64,000 nucleotides of DNA from Raineyella sp034933565 (GTDB taxonomy: Bacteria > Actinomycetota > Actinomycetes > Propionibacteriales > Propionibacteriaceae): positions 1-64,000 of the forward strand of contig NZ_JAYFNG010000019.1 in assembly GCF_034933565.1 (NCBI RefSeq), given 5' to 3'. A program made the translations under genes and the position numbers. Below are positions 40,734-49,628 of this stretch, piece after piece; positions within the stretch are counted from its first letter, which is position 1; the number at the start of each line of letters is the position of its first letter. A model generated the notes under the pieces. The model was not told the origin of the DNA and did no database searches. It saw only the letters and a program-made list of their open reading frames with translations.

Positions 40734-42551
40734 TCAGACCAGCCGACTCACCGTGTCGGCCAGCGCCATGCCGGCGAACCGGGGGGCGCTGCGCAGCAGC
40801 GGGCCCTGGGTCCGCGCCGCACGGTCCGCGCGGGCGTCGTACGACTCCTCCCCGGTCACCCGGGTGAGCTGGCGCAGCGCCGCCACCATCGCGGCCACGC
40901 CGGACGGGGTGGCGTTGTCGTCGAGGGCGCGCGGGCGCATCCACAGGCCGGCGGCGTCGTCCGCGGTGTCCCACCAGCCGCCGTCGCCGGCGGCGAAGTG
41001 TTCCTCGGCAATCGCCACCAGGGCCCGGGCCCGGTCGGTCCAGACCGGCTCGCCGGTGACCTCGGCGAGCAGCCCGCAGGCCTCCGCCAGGGCGCCGTGG
41101 TCATCGAGGGTGGCGGGGGCCTCGGAGACCACCCCGTCGCGGCTCACCCGGCGCAGCCGGCCGTCGACGAGGTGGACGTCCCAGACCACCTCTGCGGCCC
41201 GGCGCGCGGCCTGCAACCAGGCCGGCCGGTCCAGCCACCGGGAGGCCCGGACGAGCCCGGAGACCATCCAGCCGTTCCAGCAGGCGACGACCTTGTCGTC
41301 GCGCGCGGGTGCGGCCCGGTGCTCCCGCACCTCGCCCAGCACCGCCCGGGCCCGGTGGTAGAGCCGGACGCCGCCAGGACCGAGCTCCTGGGGATCGGCC
41401 CGCAGTTGCAGGGTCGAGGCGTAGCCCTCGAAGCTGCCGGGGTCGGTGACCCGGAACATCGTCAGCACGTCGCGGAACTCGGCGTCGCCAATCACCTGCT
41501 GGATCTGCGCCGGGTTCCAGATGTAGTACTCGCCCTCGCTGGACTGGCCGAGGGGGTCGGGTGAATCCGCGTCCAGGGCGGCCGCGAAGGCACCGTCGGG
41601 GGTGGTCATCTCCCGCACCAGCCAGTCGACCAGGTCGTCGGCCACCCGGGTGAACAGTGCCGCCCGGGGCCCCTCGGTGAGCGTGGCGGCATGGGCGTAC
41701 GCGGGCAGCAGCAGCGCATTGTCGTAGAGCATCTTCTCGAAGTGCGGCACGACCCACTGGGCGTCGACGCTGTAGCGGTGGAAGCCGCCGCCGATCTGGT
41801 CGCACAGGCCACCCCGGGCCATCGCCTCCAACGAGTCGAGGGCCATGTCGGCCGCCTGTTCGCGGACGTGGGAGGGCAGCGAGCCGGCCTGCGAGATCCG
41901 CAGCAATGCCTCGAGCACCATCGCCGTGGGGAATTTCGGGGCCCGGCCGAATCCGCCGTCGATCGGGTCGTAGTCGGGCAGCAGTCGCTCCCAGGCCACG
42001 TCGACGTCCTCGGCCCCGAGGGTCGCGGGGATCATCGCCGGGGTCAGGACGGTGCTGCTCTCGACGTGGTCGACCACCTCGTGGGCCGCCTCGATGATGG
42101 TGTCGCGCTGCTCGGTCCAGGCCCTGGCCACGGCGTCCAGCAGCTGGCGCAGACTCGGCTGGCCCTGACGTGGCTCCGGCGGGTAGTACGTGCCGGCCTG
42201 GAACGGCTCGCCGTCGGGGGTACAGAAGACCGTCATCGGCCAGCCACCCTGCCCGCTGAGTGCCTGGGTGGCGTTCATGTAGACGGCGTCGACGTCGGGA
42301 CGTTCCTCACGGTCGACCTTGATCGCGACGAAGTGCTCGTTGATCAGCCGCGCGGTGACCTGGTCCTCGAAGGATTCGTGGGCCATCACGTGGCACCAGT
42401 GACAGGAGGCGTACCCGACCGACAGCAGGATCGGTACGTCACGGCGCCGGGCCTCCTCGAAAGCCTCCGCACCCCACGGCCACCAGTCCACCGGGTTGGT
42501 CGAGTGCTGCACCAGGTACGGGCTGATCGCGCCGGCCAGTCTGTTCGCCAT
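40734..42551 (-). CDS. Thioredoxin-domain protein, YyaL/DUF255 family
   Basis: A 605-residue protein. The N-terminal DUF255 thioredoxin-like domain has NPVDWWPW, then SVGYASCHWCHVMAHESFED with the CxxC pair, and DREERPDVDAVYM. An alpha/alpha-barrel like that of six-hairpin glycosidases follows, with IGGGFHRYSVD and WVVPHFEKMLYDNALL. The family (Rv1084, YyaL, SPATA20) is widespread but its function is unknown. The ATG at 42551 follows a TAGGCT box by 7 bases. An open frame extends to 42899, but that part is repetitive and excluded. Confidence 0.88.
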   Translation of the reverse strand: MANRLAGAISPYLVQHSTNPVDWWPWGAEAFEEARRRDVPILLSVGYASCHWCHVMAHESFEDQVTARLINEHFVAIKVDREERPDVDAVYMNATQALSGQGGWPMTVFCTPDGEPFQAGTYYPPEPRQGQPSLRQLLDAVARAWTEQRDTIIEAAHEVVDHVESSTVLTPAMIPATLGAEDVDVAWERLLPDYDPIDGGFGRAPKFPTAMVLEALLRISQAGSLPSHVREQAADMALDSLEAMARGGLCDQIGGGFHRYSVDAQWVVPHFEKMLYDNALLLPAYAHAATLTEGPRAALFTRVADDLVDWLVREMTTPDGAFAAALDADSPDPLGQSSEGEYYIWNPAQIQQVIGDAEFRDVLTMFRVTDPGSFEGYASTLQLRADPQELGPGGVRLYHRARAVLGEVREHRAAPARDDKVVACWNGWMVSGLVRASRWLDRPAWLQAARRAAEVVWDVHLVDGRLRRVSRDGVVSEAPATLDDHGALAEACGLLAEVTGEPVWTDRARALVAIAEEHFAAGDGGWWDTADDAAGLWMRPRALDDNATPSGVAAMVAALRQLTRVTGEESYDARADRAARTQGPLLRSAPRFAGMALADTVSRLV

Positions 42552-42607
42552 GCCACCCAGCCTACTGGCGGTCCGCCAACTGGCGGTCCAGCTGCTCGGC
42601 GGTACAG

Positions 42608-42696
42608 CTACGGGCGACTTGACTCCCGGCGGCCCGGCTCCGGGCAACTTGACCCCCGGCGGCCCGGCTACGGCGATCCGGCTCCCGGCAGCCCAG
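42608..42696. repeat. 30-bp tandem repeat, three copies
   Basis: Two copies of a 30-bp unit (core TTGAC-[T/C]-CCCGGCGGCCCGG, 42608-42637 and 42638-42667) and a degenerate 29-bp third. A separate duplication of ACTGGCGGTCC lies at 42564-42594. Together they fill the 211-base gap upstream of the YyaL-like gene. Confidence 0.88.
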
Positions 42697-42762
42697 CGAC
42701 TGGCGGGTCCAGGGGCTGGCCGGCCCGGCAGCAGTTGCGACGTCCCGGCCGGCCCGGGTGCC

Positions 42763-44172
42763 CTATCGGGACAACTCGCCATGTGCCCTCCCGACGGCGG
42801 CCCGCCGGCCCGCTTCCCGACCGGCCCGGGCACCACCCTCCGACCAGGTGGTCGGCCCGCGGTCGCCGCCGCGCCACCTCCCGGGCCGAAGCCGGTCACA
42901 GACCTGCTGGTGGAAGGCCCGCACCTGCTCGCGCTTGGCCGCCAGGACCACCGCGGTGCTGTGCAGATCCTTACCCGGACCGGGGCCGGTCGGATCCGGA
43001 CCGGGCCCGGTCGAGCGGGTGCCGGCGTCGGTTGCCCGGCCGGCCGCTGTGGCGGTCGGGGCGGTGGCGCTTTCTTCGGCGCGGCGCCGGGAATCCTGGA
43101 GCCGTTCGGCGATCGAGCTGATGAACCCCTCGTAGAAGGAGGTCTTCGCGGTCGACCAGTGCACCGGTTGCTCGTCGAGGCGGTGGCCGTCCCAGCGGTC
43201 GGTGGTCTCCCGCTTCCAGTCCCCGGTGGCCATCCACCGGGTCGCGGAGGCGACCATCTGGGCCCGCAGCGACTCGTACAGGGCGATCGTCATGGCGATG
43301 TCGGACGGCATCCCGTGGGCGTACATCCGGGTGGAGTTGCCGGCGAGCAGGAACTCGACGTCGTTGGCCCGGGCGACCGCCATGAACAGGGTGCAGTAGT
43401 GCCGCAGCCAGCGCTGACCGGGCCGGCCGATCACGACGCTCTGCTCCTCGGGGAGCTCGGCGCCCGCCGCCACCCCGTCGGCACGGTCGCGGGCCTGCAG
43501 CAGGGCGATGTCGATCGCGTGCCGGGTGGCGAGCTCCTGGGCCCGGCTGATGAACGTCTCGGCTTCCGCCCGGTGCGTCGTCGTCTCCGCCTGGCGCAGG
43601 ATCGCCGCGATCCGGTCGCGCCAGACGGCCTGTTCGGGGGCGGCACGGTCGGTCGCCAGCGCAAGACCGAACAGGCGGGCCTGGACGGGGAATCCCAGCA
43701 GATCGAGGGCATGGGTCAGTCGCAGCCGGAACGATGCCCCGTGCGGGCCACCCTCCCGCCTGCCGCCCACGGCGACGAGGTGGTGCGCCAGCTCGTGGAC
43801 GACGACGATGCCACGCAGCGCCCAGGCCCCGCCGATCTCAGCAGTCGGCACCGCGATCTCCATCAGCGTCGCCCGGTACTCCGCCTGCTTGGGTCCCTGA
43901 CGGGCCCGGACCCCGACGCGCGGCACCCCGAGACGATCACAGGCGGCGTCGCAGAACCGGGCCACCTCCTTGACGTCGCGGAACAGCGGATCGCGCTCCG
44001 GCAGCCAGGTCGTCCCCTCGAGCCGTACGCTCCCGTCCTCCACCCAGCGGATCAGCCGGTCCTCAGCGGCGTACAGCGCAGTGGTCTCCTCGGCCCACTC
44101 CGGCGGCTCGGGGCCGGCCTGCTGCAGGCTCCGGAGGAGCGTGTCCGGGCCTGTCATCGATCCCGTGCTCAT
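42763..44172 (-). CDS. HExxH metallohydrolase (TIGR04338-like) fused to DUF2786
   Basis: A 469-residue protein with two recognisable parts. The first 160 residues resemble the actinobacterial TIGR04338/Rv0185 family, with the zinc-protease-like motif VVVHELAHHL near 124-133. Then WRDRIAAILRQAETTTHRAEAETFISRAQELATRHAIDI (about 180-220) is a DUF2786 unit, followed by its usual C-terminal region. In M. tuberculosis I recall these as neighbouring genes (Rv0184/Rv0185); here they are one polypeptide. Function unknown; a phage-linked or proteolytic role is speculative. The ATG at 44172 overlaps the stop of the upstream gene by 4 bases. Confidence 0.75.
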   Translation of the reverse strand: MSTGSMTGPDTLLRSLQQAGPEPPEWAEETTALYAAEDRLIRWVEDGSVRLEGTTWLPERDPLFRDVKEVARFCDAACDRLGVPRVGVRARQGPKQAEYRATLMEIAVPTAEIGGAWALRGIVVVHELAHHLVAVGGRREGGPHGASFRLRLTHALDLLGFPVQARLFGLALATDRAAPEQAVWRDRIAAILRQAETTTHRAEAETFISRAQELATRHAIDIALLQARDRADGVAAGAELPEEQSVVIGRPGQRWLRHYCTLFMAVARANDVEFLLAGNSTRMYAHGMPSDIAMTIALYESLRAQMVASATRWMATGDWKRETTDRWDGHRLDEQPVHWSTAKTSFYEGFISSIAERLQDSRRRAEESATAPTATAAGRATDAGTRSTGPGPDPTGPGPGKDLHSTAVVLAAKREQVRAFHQQVCDRLRPGRWRGGDRGPTTWSEGGARAGREAGRRAAVGRAHGELSR

Positions 44173-44864
44173 CGTTCGATCCCCCTGTGTCGCCATCGGG
44201 CCCAGGCTCCCCAGACCCGTTCCAGACCGGCCGGGACCCCCGGCACCGGTTCGTCGTCCCGCCACGACCCGTCCGGGTCGACCTCGGGCAGCTGCGCGAC
44301 CAGGTCCCGGGCCCGGTCCAGGGTCGCCAGGTACGGCCCCCGATCGAAGACCAGCCGATCGGGCAGGCCCCGGACCGGCTCGGCCCGCCCGGTCCCGCCG
44401 TTCTCCCACCGGAAGTCGGTCCAGGTGATCGTACGGTCCGCCACGCCCACCCGGGCGGTGAGCCAGCCGCAGGCGATGTCGTCGTCGTACGGACAGACCA
44501 GCAGCGGCACCCGCCCGGGCGCCAGGTAGCGGATCGGGGCGAACCCGTCGGGCAGCCGCAGGTCCTCGGTCCGGCCGGCCAACTCGTCCAGCACGGGCGA
44601 GGTGCGCAGCAGCCACCAGGCCTGCAGCGGAGTGACCAGCCCGGCGCCGTGGGCGACCACCTCGTCCAGCGGGTGACCGTCCACCAGCAGCGCGACGTAG
44701 TGCGCGATCGCCACCTCCCGCCCGGCGCCGCGGCGCCTGCTCCACCCTCCGGAGCGGGGCGGGTCACCGCCGGCCCGGCGCGCGGTGCGACCGGTGTCGC
44801 AGCCGGCCGGGCGCACCGTGCGGACGGCGGGGCGGAGGGTCAGGGAGTTCGTCACGCACGCCAT
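44169..44864 (-). CDS. Conserved-looking hypothetical protein coupled to the HExxH-DUF2786 gene
   Basis: A 231-residue protein that I do not recognise. The first 50 residues are Arg/Gly-rich and poorly ordered; a GTG at 44855 or a later start could be the true beginning. The rest looks globular, with an amphipathic AIAHYVALLVDGHPLDEVVAHGAG... region and YLAPGRVPLLVCPYDDDIACGWLTA. No signal peptide or membrane helix. Its stop overlaps the start of the HExxH-DUF2786 gene by 4 bases, so both are made from one mRNA and probably act together. Confidence 0.6.
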   Translation of the reverse strand: MACVTNSLTLRPAVRTVRPAGCDTGRTARRAGGDPPRSGGWSRRRGAGREVAIAHYVALLVDGHPLDEVVAHGAGLVTPLQAWWLLRTSPVLDELAGRTEDLRLPDGFAPIRYLAPGRVPLLVCPYDDDIACGWLTARVGVADRTITWTDFRWENGGTGRAEPVRGLPDRLVFDRGPYLATLDRARDLVAQLPEVDPDGSWRDDEPVPGVPAGLERVWGAWARWRHRGIER

Positions 44865-44895
44865 TGTGCCGGGCGGCTCTGACATCGCCCGCCGG

Positions 44896-45022
44896 ACGGA
44901 CCTGGGACCGACCCGGGGAGACGTCCCGGGGAGGCGTGCCTGGGAGACGGACCTGGGAAACGGTCCCAGGAGATGCCTCGGGAGACGGCCCGGGAAGGCT
45001 CCCGAGAGCGGTCCGCGGAGTA
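44896..45022. repeat. Degenerate CCTGGGAGACGG-type repeats in a divergent gap
   Basis: About eight imperfect units of 12-15 bases (CCGGGGAGACG, CCTGGGAGACGG, CTGGGAAACGG, TCGGGAGACGG) fill the gap between the hypothetical gene and the hydrolase promoter TAGCGT (45021-45026). Confidence 0.75.
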
Positions 45023-45033
45023 GCGTCGGGGCC

Positions 45034-45921
45034 ATGAGCCAGCTGCCGTTGTGGGACGGGCCGGTGCACGACATCCCCGAGGGGATCGACACCCTGGTCG
45101 AGTCGATGAACGGGACCCGGCTGTGCCTCCAGGTGTTCGGCACCCCCGATGCCCCGCTCCAGGTGCAGTTGGAGGGCCGCGGCGCCCAATTGGTCAGCCT
45201 GTCGCGGCAGTTCTGCGTGGACCTGGCGGCCCGCGGGTTCCGGGTGGTCCGGGTCGACAACCGGGATGCCGGGCGGTCACAGAAGTTCCCGGACCGCCCG
45301 TACGATCTGACCGCGATGGCCGACGACGTGGCCGGGCTGATCGAGGTCTTCGGCGGGGAACCCGCAACGGTCTGCGGCCGGTCCCTCGGTGGGATGGTCG
45401 CCCAGCTCGTGGCGCTGGCCCATCCGGCCCTCACCGGGGCACTCGGCCTGTTCTACACCGCGCCGCGCAGTGACCGGACGGTGTCGGCGGGTGAGCCGGC
45501 CGCAGCACCCGGGGAGGCGGAGTGGGTGGAGGACTTCGTCAACGCGGTGCTGCCGCTGGCCGGCTCGTTGTACCCGTACGACCCGCGGGAGCTGATCCGG
45601 CTCGGTCACCGGCTCTACGCCCGCGACCACGACCCGCTCGGCGAGCACCGGCAGAACCTGGCGATGGCCCGCACACCGGACTGGTCCGCTCGACTGGCCG
45701 AGGTCGCCGTCCCCACCGCAATCCTGCACGGCGACGAGGACGAGGTGATCCCGCTGTCCGCGGCCGAGGACCTGCATCGGCTGATCCCCCGCAGCACGTT
45801 GCGGGTGCTGTGGGGGATGGGCCACGGCCAGCCGCCGCAGCTCGACGGGGTGTTCGTCGACACCTGCGAGTCACTCGGCCGGCACGCGACCCGGCCGACG
45901 GACACCCCCGGCGGCCCCTGA
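45034..45921 (+). CDS. Alpha/beta hydrolase
   Basis: A 295-residue alpha/beta-hydrolase fold protein. The nucleophile elbow is GRSLGG (Ser near 122), preceded by DNRDAGRSQKF and TAMADDVAGLIEVFG. The acid and histidine are expected in HGDEDEVIPLSAAEDL and GMGHGQPPQ. It resembles haloperoxidase/lipase-like esterases; the substrate is unknown. The second half of the cap is short. The ATG at 45034 follows TAGCGT by 7 bases, suggesting a leaderless mRNA. It converges with the ABC importer operon across a hairpin terminator. Confidence 0.83.
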   Translation: MSQLPLWDGPVHDIPEGIDTLVESMNGTRLCLQVFGTPDAPLQVQLEGRGAQLVSLSRQFCVDLAARGFRVVRVDNRDAGRSQKFPDRPYDLTAMADDVAGLIEVFGGEPATVCGRSLGGMVAQLVALAHPALTGALGLFYTAPRSDRTVSAGEPAAAPGEAEWVEDFVNAVLPLAGSLYPYDPRELIRLGHRLYARDHDPLGEHRQNLAMARTPDWSARLAEVAVPTAILHGDEDEVIPLSAAEDLHRLIPRSTLRVLWGMGHGQPPQLDGVFVDTCESLGRHATRPTDTPGGP

Positions 45922-45979
45922 CCGCCCGCGCCCGGGCGCGGTGACCGCCGGGGACGCGACGGCGTCACGGGTGAATGAG

Positions 45980-46014
45980 CAAGCGCCACCGGACCCCCGG
46001 CCCGGCGGCGCTTG
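45980..46014. terminator. Bidirectional hairpin between convergent operons
   Basis: CAAGCGCC-A-CCGG (45980-45992) pairs with CCGG-C-GGCGCTTG (46002-46014), 12 pairs and one mismatch around a 9-base loop. It sits between the hydrolase and the ABC importer ends. T-tracts are weak on both sides. Confidence 0.6.
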
Positions 46015-46043
46015 ACTCTGTCCATGACAGGAAGACCTACGTA

Positions 46044-46865
46044 TCAGAGCACCTTGCTGAGGAAGTCCTGCGTACGGGGGTCCTGGGGCCGGTCGAAGAT
46101 CTCCTCCGGCGAGCCCTGCTCCTTGATCACCCCGTCGGCCATGAACACGACCCGGTCGGCCACTTCGCGGGCGAAGCCCATCTCGTGGGTGACCAGCACC
46201 ATCGTCATGCCCTGGTCGGCGAGGGTACGGATGACCTCGAGCACCTCCCCGACCATCTCCGGATCGAGCGCGCTGGTGGCCTCGTCGAAGAGCATGATCT
46301 CGGGCTTCATCGCCAGGGCCCGGGCGATCGCGACCCGCTGCTTCTGGCCGCCGGACAGCTGGGCGGGACGGGCGTCGGCCTTCTCCTCGAGCCCGACCCG
46401 GGCCAGCAGTGCCATCGCCTGGCGGCGGATCTCGTCCTTCGGGCCGCGGCGCAGCTCGACCGGGGCCAGCATCACGTTCTCCAGCACCGACATGTGCGGG
46501 AAGAGGTTGAAGTGCTGGAACACCATGCCGATGTCCTGGCGGACCGCGTCGAGGTCGGTTTCCTTCGAGGTCAGGTCGTGGCCGTTGACGACGACGTGGC
46601 CGGAGGTGACGTCCTCCAGCTTGTTCAGGCAGCGCAGGAAGGTCGATTTGCCCGCCCCCGAGGGGCCGATGATCGCCACGACCTCGCCCTCCTTGATGGT
46701 CAGGTCGACATCGCGCAGGACCCGGTTGTCACCGAAGGATTTCGCCAGGTCGGTGACGACGATGATGTCCGGGCGCTGCGCCATCGGGACGCGGCCGGCA
46801 GCTGCTCCACCGGCCGGTTGCTGGGCGTCGGGTTGCTGGGCGTCGGGTTGCTGGGCTGTGGTCAC
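46044..46865 (-). CDS. Polar amino-acid ABC transporter ATP-binding protein
   Basis: A 273-residue GlnQ-type ATPase. Walker A GPSGAGKST, Q-loop VFQHFNLFPHMSVLEN, signature LSGGQKQRVAIARAL and Walker B IMLFDEATSALDPE are intact. It energises uptake of a polar amino acid, likely glutamine or glutamate, with the fused binding protein-permease upstream. Start is a GTG at 46865 that overlaps the permease stop by 4 bases; a first ATG at 46782 would remove the 27-residue tail. That tail repeats AQQPD, encoded by a 15-bp tandem repeat at 46816-46856. Confidence 0.93.
   Translation of the reverse strand: MTTAQQPDAQQPDAQQPAGGAAAGRVPMAQRPDIIVVTDLAKSFGDNRVLRDVDLTIKEGEVVAIIGPSGAGKSTFLRCLNKLEDVTSGHVVVNGHDLTSKETDLDAVRQDIGMVFQHFNLFPHMSVLENVMLAPVELRRGPKDEIRRQAMALLARVGLEEKADARPAQLSGGQKQRVAIARALAMKPEIMLFDEATSALDPEMVGEVLEVIRTLADQGMTMVLVTHEMGFAREVADRVVFMADGVIKEQGSPEEIFDRPQDPRTQDFLSKVL
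46816..46856. repeat. 15-bp tandem repeat inside the ABC ATPase 5' end
   Basis: GGTTGCTGGGCGTCG occurs twice (46816-46830, 46831-46845) plus 11 bases of a third copy. Being a multiple of three it keeps frame and encodes the repeated AQQPD of the N-terminal tail. Confidence 0.9.
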
Positions 46866-48331
46866 TTGTTGAACCTCCTGTCGACCGCGTTGGACGCGAG
46901 GGTGAGCAGCCCGATGACGATGAAGTAGATGACGCCGATGATCAGCCACATCTCGAACGAGCGGAAGTTGCGCGCGATGATCTGCTGGCCCATGTAGGTC
47001 AGCTCGGCCAGGCCGATCACGGCGAGCAGTGAGGTGTCCTTCAGCGTGATGATGAACTGATTGATGAAGGACGGCGTCATGATCTTGATGGCCTGTGGCA
47101 GCACCACCTTGCTCATCGACTTCATGTACGGCAGGCCGAGCGAGCGGGCGGCCTCCATCTGGCCCTGGTCGACCCCCTGGATGCCGCCGCGGACGATCTC
47201 GGTCATGTACGCGCCGGCGTTGAGGCTGAGGGTGAGCACACCGGCGGTGAGCGCGGTCAGCGTCAGCCCGGTGACCGCCGGGATGCCGAAGTAGAAGAAG
47301 AACACCTGGACCAGCACCGGGGTGCCGCGGAAGATCCACACATACACCGAGGCGATGCCGTTGAGCACCGGGTTGCCGGAGACCTTGAGGAAGCCGAACG
47401 CGACGCCGAGCACCATGGCGATCGCGATGGACAGCGCGGCAGCGGCGACGGTGATCGCCAGGCCCTTCAGCAGCGTCGGGAGGGTGTTGGCGAGCAAGGC
47501 GAAGAAGCCCTCGCGCTGGGTCGTGCCCTGCTGGCCGAGGTACTTGGCGAGGATCTGGTCGTACTGGCCGTTGGCCCGGACGTTCGCCAGCCCCTGGTCG
47601 AAGGCCTCGATCAGCTCCGGGTCGGTGCCCTTGTTGACGGCCACGCCGTAGGAGCCGGCGGGTGCCTTCTCGCCGATCAGCTTCATCGGCGCGCCCTGCT
47701 GGATCGAGTAGGCCACCACCGGATAGTCGTCGACGTACGCGGCGGAGCTGCCGGCCGTCACGTCGTTGACCATGTCGGCGGTCTGGGAGAACGCCACCGT
47801 GGTGAAGCCGTACTGCGCCTTGACCGAGTCGGCGTAGTCGGCGCCGGCGGTGCCGGTCTTCACCGCGACCCGCTTGCCGCGCAGGTCCGCCAGGGAGGTG
47901 ACCGAGGAGGTCTTCGGTGCGGCGAACTGCACACCCGAGTCGTAGTACGCGTTGGAGAAGTCGAAGACCTTCTTGCGGGCGTCGGTGATGGACATGCCGG
48001 CTATCACCGCGTCCACCTGCTTGGACTGCAGCGCCTGCACCGCGGCGTCGAACCCCAGGGACCGGATGTCCACGGTGAAGCCCTGGTCCTTCGCGATGGC
48101 ACGGAGCAGGTCCATGTCGATGCCGACCATCTCGCCGCTGTCGGAGCGGAACTCGAAGGGCGCGAAGGTGGTGTCGGTGCCGACGACGTAGTGCTTGCCC
48201 TGGGCCGGCTTGTTGCTGGCGTTCGGCGCGGGCGTCGCAGCCCGGGCGAACGGCGCGGCGAGCAGGAGCAGCAGTGTCACGAGGACCACTGCGGCGGGGC
48301 CCCGGCGTTGCCGATCGAGGAGGTGTCGCAT
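46862..48331 (-). CDS. Fused substrate-binding protein and permease of a polar amino-acid ABC importer
   Basis: A 489-residue two-domain protein. A signal/anchor segment (about 14-32) precedes a type-3 solute-binding domain (HYVVGTDTTFAPFEFR, GIDMDLLRAIAKDQGF, to about residue 270). A GlnP/HisM permease domain follows, with about five membrane helices and the EAA loop EAARSLGLPYMKSMSKVVLPQA. The layout matches GlnP of lactococci, where the receptor is tethered to the channel. GGGAG precedes the ATG at 48331. The stop overlaps the ATPase gene by 4 bases. Specificity for Gln/Glu is inferred. Confidence 0.92.
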   Translation of the reverse strand: MRHLLDRQRRGPAAVVLVTLLLLLAAPFARAATPAPNASNKPAQGKHYVVGTDTTFAPFEFRSDSGEMVGIDMDLLRAIAKDQGFTVDIRSLGFDAAVQALQSKQVDAVIAGMSITDARKKVFDFSNAYYDSGVQFAAPKTSSVTSLADLRGKRVAVKTGTAGADYADSVKAQYGFTTVAFSQTADMVNDVTAGSSAAYVDDYPVVAYSIQQGAPMKLIGEKAPAGSYGVAVNKGTDPELIEAFDQGLANVRANGQYDQILAKYLGQQGTTQREGFFALLANTLPTLLKGLAITVAAAALSIAIAMVLGVAFGFLKVSGNPVLNGIASVYVWIFRGTPVLVQVFFFYFGIPAVTGLTLTALTAGVLTLSLNAGAYMTEIVRGGIQGVDQGQMEAARSLGLPYMKSMSKVVLPQAIKIMTPSFINQFIITLKDTSLLAVIGLAELTYMGQQIIARNFRSFEMWLIIGVIYFIVIGLLTLASNAVDRRFNK

Positions 48332-48560
48332 GAATCTCCCATCTGGTTCGTACCACTTGGGTGGCAGCCCCACGTTACGCTGGGGCGTATCGGCCAGGGA
48401 AGTCGACCGCCGGACGACAGCCGGCCTGACGCCGGACGAGGGCTCGCCTGAGCCGGCCCCAGGGGCGGCCTGAGCCGGGGCGGACTGCGCCGGGCGCAGG
48501 GCGGCCTGAGCCGGGCCCGGACGGACCCAGGGGTGGCCGCGAGCGGGACGGAAGGTCGAG

Positions 48561-49298
48561 ATGGCACGGATCGGCACCTCCGGGTGGAGCTACGACGACT
48601 GGACCGAGGTGCTCTACCCGCCGGGCACGCCGGCCGGCCGCCGCCTCGAGGCGTACGCGGCGGTCTTCGACACCGTCGAGCTCAACGCGAGCTTCTACCA
48701 CTGGCCGCCCGACCGGACCTTCGCCGCCTGGCGGGACCGCCTGCCGGCCGGGTTCGCGATGACGGTCAAGGCGCCCCGGGGCCTCACCCATGCGAAGCGT
48801 CTGGCACAGCCGGAGGCGTGGATCGACCGGATCGCCGGCGGGCTGGGGGAGCTCGGCGACCGGGCCGGGCAGCTGCTGGTGCAGCTGGCTCCGGATCACG
48901 CCCGCGACGACGACCGGCTCGACCGGTTCCTCGGGCTGCTGCCGGACCGCTGGCCGACCGCGGTCGAGCTCCGCCATCCGTCGTGGCTGGTCGACGACGT
49001 GTTCGAGATCCTGACCCGGCACCGGGCCGCCTACGTGGTGATGAGCGGCGCCGAGCTGCCGGTCGTGCCCCGGGTCACCTGCGATCGGGTCTACGTACGG
49101 TTCCACGGTCCCGATCCGCACCGGCTCTACGCGGGTTCGTACGGCGAGGAGGAGCTGGCCCGCTGGGCCGAGCGGATCCGGGCCTGGGAGGCGGACGGCC
49201 ACCGGGTCTGGGCCTACTTCAACAACGACGGGCAGGGAAATGCCGTGCGCAATGCCCGCACCCTGCTGGCGATGCTGCGCTCACCCACATCCGGCTGA
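48561..49298 (+). CDS. DUF72 family protein (YecE-like)
   Basis: A 245-residue TIM-barrel DUF72 protein. It begins ARIGTSGWSYDDW, then FDTVELNASFYHWP, MTVKAPRGLTHAKRL, VELRHPSW and ends with WAYFNNDGQGNAVRNA. All family signatures are present. The function is unknown; a nuclease- or metal-linked role has been suggested for the fold. GGAAGGTCGAG precedes the ATG at 48561. The upstream gap (48332-48560) contains a GGCGGCCTGAGCCGGG duplication at about 48454-48519 and the ABC operon promoter region. Confidence 0.86.
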   Translation: MARIGTSGWSYDDWTEVLYPPGTPAGRRLEAYAAVFDTVELNASFYHWPPDRTFAAWRDRLPAGFAMTVKAPRGLTHAKRLAQPEAWIDRIAGGLGELGDRAGQLLVQLAPDHARDDDRLDRFLGLLPDRWPTAVELRHPSWLVDDVFEILTRHRAAYVVMSGAELPVVPRVTCDRVYVRFHGPDPHRLYAGSYGEEELARWAERIRAWEADGHRVWAYFNNDGQGNAVRNARTLLAMLRSPTSG

Positions 49299-49324
49299 CG
49301 CGCACCGCGCAGGGTCGGCGGGCC

Positions 49325-49618
49325 TCAGGAACGGTCGTCGGGGCCCGGTGTCACGTCGGGCCCGCCCGCGGGGTCGGTGCCGGGTCGTCCGTCCTCGCTC
49401 GCGGCCGAGGACGTGTCGTCGCCGCCGGCCTCGTCCGCCTCGACACTGTCGCCTTGCACGCCCTGCCCCTGCACGTCAGCGGCGTACGGCACGTCGATCT
49501 TCTTCAGGGAGCGGAACAGCAGCACCCCGATCGCGACGATGACGAGGGCGAGGATGCCGATCACGAGCACCTCGGTCCCACTGCTCGCCGCACCACCGTT
49601 GACCTCCAGCAGAACCAT
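49325..49618 (-). CDS. Small single-pass membrane protein
   Basis: A 97-residue protein with a short exported N-terminus, one transmembrane helix (VLVIGILALVIVAIGVLLF, about 17-35), a basic RSLKK stop-transfer and an acidic low-complexity cytoplasmic tail. It corresponds in size, topology and position (beside mca) to the small membrane protein Rv1083 of M. tuberculosis. No function is known. The ATG at 49618 follows TAGGGT by 7 bases on the minus strand, so the mRNA is probably leaderless. It lies 10 bases downstream of mca. Confidence 0.65.
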   Translation of the reverse strand: MVLLEVNGGAASSGTEVLVIGILALVIVAIGVLLFRSLKKIDVPYAADVQGQGVQGDSVEADEAGGDDTSSAASEDGRPGTDPAGGPDVTPGPDDRS

Positions 49619-49628
49619 GGCCCCGACC

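Noticed and set aside
42552..42899. N-terminal extension of the YyaL-like gene
   Set aside because: The frame is open but made of 30-bp tandem repeats, overlaps another gene and lacks homology; the TAGGCT box and NxVDWWPW spacing support the ATG at 42551.
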